From the NCBI RefSeq assembly GCF_008727875.1, contig NZ_VTWS01000002.1:806001-870000 (forward strand): DNA of 64,000 bases, read 5' to 3'. Made by a program: the position numbers and the translations under genes. The stretch is from Larkinella humicola (GTDB lineage Bacteria; Bacteroidota; Bacteroidia; Cytophagales; Spirosomataceae). A model generated the notes under the pieces. It saw only the letters and a program-made list of their open reading frames with translations, did not search any database and was not told the origin of the DNA. Positions 34,885 through 42,321 of the stretch are shown here, piece by piece; the first letter of the stretch is position 1; each line of letters opens with the position of its first letter.

Positions 34885-35448
34885 TTACTGCACCGTCAAA
34901 TCGAAGTCCAGATTCACATCGTCGCTGCCCGGGGTTGGCGTGCCATCCTTCGCATTGGGCTGGTGACGGAGCTGGATTTTTAGTTTCCCGGCCCCGGCGG
35001 CATTCGTTTTGAACGTGCCTTTCAAACCGATGGGCAGGTTGTTGGCGTCCTTGTCGCCGTAGGTATAGGTTGCCAGAGTAGTCGGCGAAACCGTAAAGAC
35101 GAACAAATGCTCATCACTTTCTTCGGCCACTTCCTTCGAAATATCGTCCGTGGGCGTTTTGCTTTCGTCTAATAACGCCACCGCCAGCTCGTAGGTTTTG
35201 TTGGATTTTAGCACGATTTTGTCAAATTGGGTGGCAGCCTGTCCCCCATCGCCGTCAGTATCCCGGTATGTAAATGTCTGGGTGGTTGTCGTGCCCGACT
35301 CCGTAAACTTCAGGTTGACGGTCGTAATCAATTCGTTTTCATCGGCCGGTTCGGGCTCATCGGCCTTGTCATTACAACCCGCTACCAGCACCAGCGACGC
35401 CCCCAGCGACAGCATCCACACCCATTGACGTGTTCGTTTTGCCTTCAT
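34885..35448 (-). CDS. Lipoprotein of unknown function, metal-locus type
   Basis: A 187-residue lipoprotein with a lipobox at LVAGC25 followed by an acidic linker (NDKADEPEPADENE). The body has ELITTVNLKFTESGTTTTQTFTYRDTDGDGG and a Thr/Lys-rich beta region. Similar Bacteroidota proteins, sometimes labelled type 1 periplasmic-binding-fold, are as I recall placed beside TonB receptors and Zur-controlled genes. It is divergent from merC-like with an operator-like region between. Function unknown. Confidence 0.75.
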   Translation of the reverse strand: MKAKRTRQWVWMLSLGASLVLVAGCNDKADEPEPADENELITTVNLKFTESGTTTTQTFTYRDTDGDGGQAATQFDKIVLKSNKTYELAVALLDESKTPTDDISKEVAEESDEHLFVFTVSPTTLATYTYGDKDANNLPIGLKGTFKTNAAGAGKLKIQLRHQPNAKDGTPTPGSDDVNLDFDLTVQ

Positions 35449-35516
35449 TCTTCAATGCTTTTTAGTTTGTTTTAGCCAACGATCGGTCAGCAATCCGGCA
35501 GCAAAAGTATACACTC

Positions 35517-35552
35517 GCAACAAGGTTGCAAAAATAAATGCAACTTTATTGC
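35517..35552. promoter_or_regulatory. Overlapping GCAA/TTGC palindromes, possible Fur/Zur-family operator
   Basis: Three nested dyads occur within 36 bp: GCAAC-AAG-GTTGC (35517-35529), TTGCA...TGCAA (35526-35543) and GCAA-CTTTA-TTGC (35540-35552). They lie between the divergent lipoprotein and MerC genes. The pattern resembles the AT-rich palindromes bound by Fur-family metal regulators; the regulator itself is not in the window. Confidence 0.5.
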
Positions 35553-35618
35553 AAATAATCTTGATCGGTACAAAACCATCTGTTTATTTTGCAATGATTA
35601 CTGAGCAAACGGACGACT

Positions 35619-35999
35619 ATGAAATGGGGAGTGCTAAACAGAAAGGCGGATTACATCGGAATTAGCGGATCGGTGTTGTGCATCATTCACTGCCTGATCA
35701 CCCCCATTCTGCTCGTATCGTCGTCTTTTCTGGCGAACGACACGGTCCGGGTTGGTTACCTCAGTCTTGATTACATCTTCATCGGCGTCAACATGGTGGC
35801 GGTTTATTTTGCCACCCGGCATTTCACCACGCCCGCCATCAAAGCCTGCCTGTGGTTTTTCCTGAGCGTTTTTGCCGTGGCCATCGTGCTGGAAGATGTC
35901 AATGAAACCTTCGAATACCTCGGCTACGCAGCCTCTTTGGGCCTGGTTCTGACCCACCTCACCAACATCCGTCTTCACCGCCTGCGCCACGCGCATTAA
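35619..35999 (+). CDS. MerC-domain membrane protein
   Basis: A 126-residue protein with four hydrophobic helices. It carries the MerC Cys-His signature CIIHCLITP in the first helix, which is thought to bind a soft metal ion. Classical MerC imports mercuric ion, but Bacteroidota copies are mostly found without mer genes and are more likely linked to zinc or copper. The C terminus is His/Arg-rich (IRLHRLRHAH), a possible metal-binding tail. Divergent from the lipoprotein gene, with a Fur/Zur-like site between. Confidence 0.82.
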   Translation: MKWGVLNRKADYIGISGSVLCIIHCLITPILLVSSSFLANDTVRVGYLSLDYIFIGVNMVAVYFATRHFTTPAIKACLWFFLSVFAVAIVLEDVNETFEYLGYAASLGLVLTHLTNIRLHRLRHAH

Positions 36000-36075
36000 T
36001 CAAACGATTCCGTTTTTGCCCCACGGTCAATGGTCTTTTGACCCAAAATTTGCGAACTTCCATTCGTTGCCCTAA

Positions 36076-36264
36076 GCGTTTATCCCGTAGGGATCCAACA
36101 GCGCAGCGTCGGTAGACCAAAGAACCAACTATTCTCCCCGCGTGCCGTGAGGTACGCGACGATTTGTAACACCTGAAGGTCGCGTACCTCACGGCACGCA
36201 GGCGGGAGAACGACTCTCGTTTATCTACCGACGCTGCGCTGTTCAATCCCTACGGGATAAATGC
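36076..36264. repeat. 189-bp nested foldback (MITE-like) element
   Basis: Outer arms of 41 bp (36076-36116 and 36224-36264) match at 38/41 positions and contain GCGTTTATCCCGTAGGGAT and CAGCGCAGCGTCGGTAGA. Inner arms of 21 bp (36140-36160 and 36179-36199) match perfectly and read GCGTGCCGTGAGGTACGCGA plus C. TTCTCCC/GGGAGAA pairs in between. There is no open frame inside, and no target-site duplication was identified. The inner arm is related to the palindrome at 60170. Confidence 0.85.
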
Positions 36265-36461
36265 CTGGGTGCAGGAATGCCTGTACCCGTACGGAAACAA
36301 CTTCGCTATTTCTCCTCCGCCGACTTTCAATCCGGATGACCGGCAACCCGGCAGACAACCCCTTCCAAAACTAATTTTAATACAACTATTTACCCTTTAA
36401 ATAGTATTTATTTAATAAATATAAAATTTATTTGGTTTATTAAATTTTGAATCCCACCTTT

Positions 36462-36472
36462 CGGGTACGTAC
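36462..36472 (+). promoter_or_regulatory. CGGGTACGTAC motif ahead of the Gfo/Idh gene
   Basis: This 11-bp string is repeated exactly inside the 22-bp palindrome ahead of the SusC gene. It lies 37 bp before the start codon and may be an operator for the carbohydrate locus. Confidence 0.4.
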
Positions 36473-36508
36473 ACGTTTTCATAAACCCAGACCCTTATAG
36501 AATATTAT

Positions 36509-37525
36509 ATGGCAAATACACTCAATCGTAGAAAATTCTCAATGCTGGCGGCATCCGCCGGTTTGGGGTCCTACCTGCTTCCATTCGCAGCCTCCGGATC
36601 GGCGTCCGTGGGGCCACTCCAGGGGAAACGAGTGGGTATCATCGGGCTCGACACCTCCCACAGCATTGCCTTCACCAAAGAACTCAACAACCCAAGCCCT
36701 AATCCCGACTGGGCCGGGTATCGGTTGGTGGCGGCTTACCCCAAAGGCAGCAACGACATCGAAACCAGTGTCAAACGAATTCCGGGCTACATTGAGGAAG
36801 TCAAAAAACTTGGGGTTGAAATCGCGGATTCGATCGATGATTTGCTGCGTAAGGTAGACGTCGTGATGCTGGAAACCAACGACGGTCGGCTGCACCGGGA
36901 ACAGGTTGCCAAGGTTTTTGCCGCGGGAAAACGCGTTTTCATCGACAAACCCATTGCCGCTTCGCTCACCGACGCCATTGCCATTTTTGACCTGGCGAAG
37001 AAGAAAAACATCCCCGTTTTCTCGGCATCGTCGCTGCGCTACATCAAAGGCATAGACAGCATCGACAAAAGCCTGGTCGTGGGTGCCGACACCTACAGCC
37101 CGGCGGTTTTGGAAAAAACGCATCCCGATCTGTTCTGGTACGGCATTCACGGCGTCGAAACGCTGTTTACGGCCATGGGAACGGGCTGTCAGAGTGTGAC
37201 GCGGGTCCATACGCCCGATACCGACATCGTGATCGGTACCTGGAGCGACGGACGCGTGGGAACCTTTCGCGGAACCCGTACCGGCAAACACGAATACGGC
37301 GGCACGGTATATACCAAAAATGGCAACGTAACCTTGGGACCCTACGCCGGTTACAACCCACTGCTGAAAGACATCATCCACTTTTTTGAAACCGGTGAAA
37401 CGCCCGTCAAGCCCGAAGAAACCATCGAACTTTTTGCCTTCATGGAAGCCGCCGACGAAAGCAAACGCCAGGGTGGCGTCGCCGTGAGCCTCGCCAGCGT
37501 GCTGAAAAAAGCGCAAAAATCGTAG
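36509..37525 (+). CDS. Tat-exported Gfo/Idh/MocA-family oxidoreductase
   Basis: A 338-residue NAD(P)-dependent sugar oxidoreductase homologue. It starts with a Tat signal (NRRKFSMLAASAGLGSYLL). The Rossmann motif is GKRVGIIGLDTSHS and the substrate Lys occurs in IDKPIAAS, in place of the usual EKP. A His in YGIHGVETLFT is the likely proton donor. The Tat signal implies folding with cofactor before export. Members of the family oxidise sugars or, in some branches, cleave glycosides by redox; which applies here is unknown. It precedes SusC by 115 bp. Confidence 0.83.
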   Translation: MANTLNRRKFSMLAASAGLGSYLLPFAASGSASVGPLQGKRVGIIGLDTSHSIAFTKELNNPSPNPDWAGYRLVAAYPKGSNDIETSVKRIPGYIEEVKKLGVEIADSIDDLLRKVDVVMLETNDGRLHREQVAKVFAAGKRVFIDKPIAASLTDAIAIFDLAKKKNIPVFSASSLRYIKGIDSIDKSLVVGADTYSPAVLEKTHPDLFWYGIHGVETLFTAMGTGCQSVTRVHTPDTDIVIGTWSDGRVGTFRGTRTGKHEYGGTVYTKNGNVTLGPYAGYNPLLKDIIHFFETGETPVKPEETIELFAFMEAADESKRQGGVAVSLASVLKKAQKS

Positions 37526-37543
37526 TATCCTTTTTTAGTTCCG

Positions 37544-37565
37544 ATTCCGGGTACGTACCCGGAAT
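37544..37565. promoter_or_regulatory. 22-bp perfect palindrome between Gfo/Idh and SusC genes
   Basis: ATTCCGGGTAC / GTACCCGGAAT is a perfect palindrome without a loop, followed by GCCTTTT. It could serve as an operator or as the stem of a weak terminator. The core CGGGTACGTAC recurs upstream of the preceding gene. Confidence 0.55.
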
Positions 37566-37640
37566 GCCTTTTCTGCTCAATTAACCCCCTTCATGAATTG
37601 GTTTATTTCCAGTTTTTCTCATGCTCAAATCCTTTACACT

Positions 37641-40600
37641 ATGACAACTGCTCCCCAACGCCTGCGACGGCTCGTCTGGCAGGTAACCTGCCTCTGGTTG
37701 CTGGTTCTGCTGGCCAACCGGTCGGCAATGGCCCAAACTTCTACCCCGATTAAAGGGGTTATTCGGGATAACCTCGCCCAGTCGCCCCTGCCGGGTGCCA
37801 ACGTAGCCATCAAAGGCACAACCCGGGGTGTTTCCACCGATGGCGACGGCAAGTACAGCATCGATGCCAAACCGAACGATGTACTCGTATTCTCTTACAT
37901 CGGTTACACGACCCAGGAAGTAAAAATCGAAGGCCAGACGACCATCGACGTGCTGCTGCAACAGGCAGCTTCTTCACTCAACGAAGTGGTGGTAGTCGGT
38001 TACGGAACTCAGCTCAAGCGCGAACTGACCGGATCGGTTTCGTCGGTCAAAGCGGAAGAATTGCAAAAAGTAGCCACTAACAGCGTTACCTCGTCCCTGC
38101 AGGGGCGTGTTCCGGGTGTTTTCATCAGCCAAACCAGCGGTGCCCCCGGCGGTGGCGCTTCCGTTCGGATCCGGGGTGTCGGGACAACGGGCGGTAACCA
38201 GCCGCTGTATGTGGTCGACGGTTTTCCACTCGGTGGTGGGAATATGGGCATCAGTGGCAGTTCGGATCAAGTAGACGGTTTATCGATCATCAACCCAAAT
38301 GACATCGAATCCGTCGAAATTCTGAAAGATGCTGCGGCTGCGGCCATTTACGGAGCGCGGGCCGCCAACGGCGTTATTCTGATCACGACCAAACGCGGAA
38401 AAGAAGGCCAGGCAAAAGTGAGCCTGAACGCGTATACCGGGATTCAGCAACTGTGGAAAAAGCCCGAATTTCTGAACGGGCAGGAATTTGCAACCTTAGC
38501 CAACGAACTGTATACCAACTCCGGCATGGCACCCAATCCGGAATGGGCCAACCCGGCTTCCTTCGGTCAGGGAACCGACTGGATCGGCGAAGTTTTCAGC
38601 AGTGCGCCGGTACAAAACGTGGATCTTAGCATTTCGGGTGGCAGCCAGAAACTGAAAGGCGCCCTGACCCTCGGCTACCGGGACCAGCAGGGAACGCTCA
38701 TCGAAACCTGGTACAAACGCTACACGGCCCGGGCTACCGCCGACCTGATCGTAACGAACAAACTGAAGTTTGGCGGAACGATGGCCCTCACCTACTCTCA
38801 GGCCAAAGGACAGCAAAACCAGGATCTGCGGATCGGTATTTTCAACCTCGCCCAGCAGTTTTATCCGACCCTGGGGCCCAGCGCCGTGGTCAATGGATCG
38901 TCTGCCTATTACACGACCCAGGGTGACAACCCGCTGCTCCGGGCCAATTCCATCGAAAATTACCTCTACAACCTGCGCATCTACGGCAACATGTTCGGTG
39001 AATACGAGGTCATTAAGGGACTCAAATGGCGCACCAGCGTGGGCATCGACGCCAGCAACAACCGGTCGACGACTTGGGAACCGAAAGCCGAACGTGGCCA
39101 TTACCGCAACCTGCAGGCTCGGCTGGGCAACACGTTTACGCAGGGACTTAACTGGCTGGTTGAAAACACGCTCTCCTATTCCACGGATGTGGGGGCACAC
39201 CGCATCAGCGCGGTTGTGGGGCAAACCGCCCAGAAAAACGTTTCGGACTGGGTTTCCGTAACGGCGCTGGATTTCCAGAATGAGCAATTACAGGTCATCA
39301 ACGGCAGCAACGATACGCAGCGCCGGGCGAGTGGCACCGGTTCGCTCTATTCACTGGCATCGTATTTAGGCCGGGTCAATTATTCATACAAAGAGCGGTA
39401 TTTGCTCTCGGTCAGCATGCGACGCGACGGTTCGTCCAACTTCGGACCGAAGCACAAATGGGGCAATTTCCCGTCGGTTTCGGCGGGCTGGAACCTGTCG
39501 GACGAAGCGTTTATGAAAGGCATTCCCGCCATTAACTCGCTGAAACTGCGCGGAAGCTGGGGGCAGTTGGGGAACGACGCCATCGGCTCTTTCGGCTATC
39601 TGAGCACGATCCAGATCGGAACCGTCAACGACAACTACGTGCTGGGTACCAACCAGGGACTGGTCATCGGAGCGAGCATGTCGCGGCCCGGTAACCCCAA
39701 CCTGAAGTGGGAAATCAGTGAACAAACCAACTTCGGGATCGACGCGTCGTTCTTCAACGACCGGCTGTATCTGACGACGGATTACTACGTCAAAAACACC
39801 AAAGACATGCTGGTGAGTCTGCCGGTTTCGGTGGAAGCCGGTTTCCAGAATGCGCCCTCCGTCAACGGCGGCAAGGTTCAAAACCGGGGCTGGGAGTTTT
39901 TACTCGGCTACCGAGGCAAGGTCGGCCAGTTCCGGTATGACGTCAATACGAACATTTCGACGCTCAAAAACGAAGTCAAAAGCCTGGGCGTCGGCCAGCC
40001 GATCACGGGGGCTACCGTATCCAGCTACTTCGACATGCGGGCGACCTACACCGAAGTGGGGCAACCGATTGGGTATTACCGGGGCTATCAGGTCGATGGC
40101 ATCTACCAAACCAATGAGGAGGTCAACAAAGTGCTGCAACCCAACGCCAAAGCGGGCGACTTCCGGTTTCGGGATATCAACGGCGACAACCAGTTGACGG
40201 ATCAGGATCAGGTGCGGATCGGAAGTCCGTGGCCAACGCTGATGTATGGCGCCAACGCCGATCTGTCGTACAAAGGCTTTGACCTGAACATCATCGTGCA
40301 GGGCATCGGCGGCAGCCAGATTTACAACGCCAACCGCCGGTCGGTGTATCCGCTGAAGTATTTTGGGGGATCGGGCGTCATCAACGGTGTGAAGGACGTA
40401 CTGAACCGCTGGACACCCGGCAGTGGCCGCAATGACGTACCCCGGTTGCAGTATACCGATGCCAACGGAAATTTCGGAAACAGCTCGACTTTTTACGTCG
40501 AAGACGGCGATTACCTCCGGATTCGGAACGTCACGCTAGGCTACCGGATTCCGGCATCGCTGCTGTCCAGAACCCGGGCGTTCCAGGGTGCGCGCGTGTA

Positions 40601-40748
40601 CGTATCGGCCCAAAACCTGTTCACGTTCACGAAATATTCGGGTTTCGATCCCGAAATCGGCAGCCTGAATCCGTTGCAGGCCGGGATCGACGATGGTGTT
40701 TATCCGCAACCCCGGACGTTCATGGCGGGTATCAATCTGAACTTTTAA
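37641..40748 (+). CDS. SusC/RagA-family TonB-linked outer membrane transporter
   Basis: A 1035-residue TonB-dependent importer for glycans or similar ligands. After a signal peptide ending NRSAMAQ comes a carboxypeptidase-like domain (IKGVIRDNLAQSPLPGANVAIKG... about 35-110). The plug follows, with LNEVVVVGYGTQLKRELTGSVSSV, the SusC-type VRIRGVGTTGGNQPLYVVDG and IESVEILKDAAAAAIYGARAANGVILITTKRG. The beta-barrel closes with RTFMAGINLNF, ending in an aromatic residue as usual. An upstream in-frame ATG (MNWFISS) is possible, but this start gives a better n-region. SusD follows after 13 bp, so they form one complex. Confidence 0.93.
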   Translation: MTTAPQRLRRLVWQVTCLWLLVLLANRSAMAQTSTPIKGVIRDNLAQSPLPGANVAIKGTTRGVSTDGDGKYSIDAKPNDVLVFSYIGYTTQEVKIEGQTTIDVLLQQAASSLNEVVVVGYGTQLKRELTGSVSSVKAEELQKVATNSVTSSLQGRVPGVFISQTSGAPGGGASVRIRGVGTTGGNQPLYVVDGFPLGGGNMGISGSSDQVDGLSIINPNDIESVEILKDAAAAAIYGARAANGVILITTKRGKEGQAKVSLNAYTGIQQLWKKPEFLNGQEFATLANELYTNSGMAPNPEWANPASFGQGTDWIGEVFSSAPVQNVDLSISGGSQKLKGALTLGYRDQQGTLIETWYKRYTARATADLIVTNKLKFGGTMALTYSQAKGQQNQDLRIGIFNLAQQFYPTLGPSAVVNGSSAYYTTQGDNPLLRANSIENYLYNLRIYGNMFGEYEVIKGLKWRTSVGIDASNNRSTTWEPKAERGHYRNLQARLGNTFTQGLNWLVENTLSYSTDVGAHRISAVVGQTAQKNVSDWVSVTALDFQNEQLQVINGSNDTQRRASGTGSLYSLASYLGRVNYSYKERYLLSVSMRRDGSSNFGPKHKWGNFPSVSAGWNLSDEAFMKGIPAINSLKLRGSWGQLGNDAIGSFGYLSTIQIGTVNDNYVLGTNQGLVIGASMSRPGNPNLKWEISEQTNFGIDASFFNDRLYLTTDYYVKNTKDMLVSLPVSVEAGFQNAPSVNGGKVQNRGWEFLLGYRGKVGQFRYDVNTNISTLKNEVKSLGVGQPITGATVSSYFDMRATYTEVGQPIGYYRGYQVDGIYQTNEEVNKVLQPNAKAGDFRFRDINGDNQLTDQDQVRIGSPWPTLMYGANADLSYKGFDLNIIVQGIGGSQIYNANRRSVYPLKYFGGSGVINGVKDVLNRWTPGSGRNDVPRLQYTDANGNFGNSSTFYVEDGDYLRIRNVTLGYRIPASLLSRTRAFQGARVYVSAQNLFTFTKYSGFDPEIGSLNPLQAGIDDGVYPQPRTFMAGINLNF

Positions 40749-40761
40749 TCCAACCGAACTC

Positions 40762-42285
40762 ATGCGCAAGTATATCAACTACCTGGCCCTCACCGGTTTT
40801 CTGCTGACGGCCACTGCGTGCAGTGATTCGTTTCTGACACTGACGCCCAAGGATGTTTTGACCGATGCCAATTTCTTCCTGACCGAATCGGATGCCCAGG
40901 CGGCACTGATCGGCACCTATGCGGTTTTGCAACGCGAGGAAACGTTTACGAACGTCCGCGATGCCGCCGATATTGAGTGGGCGATGTCGGGCGATATGTA
41001 TGAAATGGACGGCAGTGCCAACCGGATCGAACTGCATTCGCTGAACCTGCCGTCGAGCAACACCATCATCCGGGACGTTTATCAGGCGGCCTATCAGGGC
41101 ATTGGCCGGGCCAATCTGGTAATCGACGGAGCGACCAAAATGAGCGGCATCAACCCGGCCAATCAGGCTCTTATTCTGGGGCAGGCGCGGTTTCTTCGGG
41201 CGTTGTTCTATTACCGGCTCGTCAATTACTTCGGCGGGGTGCCGCTGATTACCGAAAAACTGGATGCCTCCTCCAACCTCGCCATTCCGCGGGCCACAGC
41301 GGCCGAAACCTGGAAACAGATCGAAACCGATTTGCAGGAAGCCGCCAGGGCGCTGCCAACGGCCTGGACCGGAACCGCCGACGTGGGCCGGGCCACCAAA
41401 GGAGCCGCTCTGGGATACCTGGTGAAAGCCAGCCTGTGGCAGCAAAAGTGGGCCGACGCCGTCAAATACAGCGAAGAACTGATCGCAACCGGGGCCTACG
41501 ACCTGATTCCCAACTTCCGGGACGTATTTCGCGAAGCCAACGAAAACAACAAGGAGATTTTGTTCTCGACCCAGTTTCGGGTTTCCCCGGATGCAGAAGG
41601 CAACAACCTCGTGAAGCGGACGGCCCCGCGCGGATCGCCGTCGCAATACAGCGGGAGTGCCGCCTGGAGTAACTTTGTTCCGCAACCGCAATGGGTGAAC
41701 GCCTTTGAGAAAGAGACCAGTGGCAAAATCAAAGACAAACGCTACTGGAGCGTCATCATCGGGCCGGGCGAAGCGCACCAGGACATGCCCGCGTTTGTGA
41801 TGCCGAAAGACGTACCGGCGGGCTGGTCGCGAACGGGCTACATCGTTACCAAATACTGGGAAGGCCCGGTTTTGAACAACGGAGGCATCAATCCGCCCAT
41901 TCTGCGGTTTGCCGAAGCCTTGCTCAATTACGCCGAAGCCCTCAACGAAGTGGGGCGCTCGCAGGACGCCATGCAGCAGGTCAACCGCATCCGCGCACGG
42001 GCCGGTCTGGCGGCCAAACCGGCCACGCTGAACAAAGCGGAAGTGCTGGATGCGGTTTTCTACGAACGCCGGATGGAATTCATCTGGGAACCGGCGGGGG
42101 CGTTCTCGGACCTCAACCGACGCGGGCGCTTCATTGACTTTATCAAGGCCAACCGCCCCAACATCAAAGACCTGGAAATTGACAAAAAACCGTGGCTAAG
42201 CACCGTCCCCATCCGGTTTCCGATTCCGCGCGATGCCTGGAACCGGAACAAGGCCCTGGAGCAAAATCCACATTATACTTTTTAA
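40762..42285 (+). CDS. SusD/RagB-family surface glycan-binding lipoprotein
   Basis: The 507-residue partner of the SusC transporter, a lid that captures ligand on the cell surface. The lipobox is TATAC with Cys20, followed by SDSFLTLTPKDVLTDANFF. TPR-like helices span the middle, and the C-terminal RagB/SusD part has RFAEALLNYAEALNEVG and YERRMEFIWE. It lacks the Asp/Glu-rich segment after the Cys seen in some surface lipoproteins but keeps the Ser-Asp start. Ligand unknown; neighbours point to an amino sugar or an ester-substituted glycan. Confidence 0.93.
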   Translation: MRKYINYLALTGFLLTATACSDSFLTLTPKDVLTDANFFLTESDAQAALIGTYAVLQREETFTNVRDAADIEWAMSGDMYEMDGSANRIELHSLNLPSSNTIIRDVYQAAYQGIGRANLVIDGATKMSGINPANQALILGQARFLRALFYYRLVNYFGGVPLITEKLDASSNLAIPRATAAETWKQIETDLQEAARALPTAWTGTADVGRATKGAALGYLVKASLWQQKWADAVKYSEELIATGAYDLIPNFRDVFREANENNKEILFSTQFRVSPDAEGNNLVKRTAPRGSPSQYSGSAAWSNFVPQPQWVNAFEKETSGKIKDKRYWSVIIGPGEAHQDMPAFVMPKDVPAGWSRTGYIVTKYWEGPVLNNGGINPPILRFAEALLNYAEALNEVGRSQDAMQQVNRIRARAGLAAKPATLNKAEVLDAVFYERRMEFIWEPAGAFSDLNRRGRFIDFIKANRPNIKDLEIDKKPWLSTVPIRFPIPRDAWNRNKALEQNPHYTF

Positions 42286-42321
42286 GTGGGTAAAGCCCGT
42301 TTGTCAAACCCTTTCTCAACC

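Larger units (their letters stand above)
36000..36508. other. 509-bp gene-free region with foldback element
   Basis: No coding frame was supported here. The left part holds the 189-bp nested foldback element described separately. The right part is AT-rich and contains a CGGGTACGTAC motif 37 bp before the next gene, which is shared with the SusC upstream region. Confidence 0.6.
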
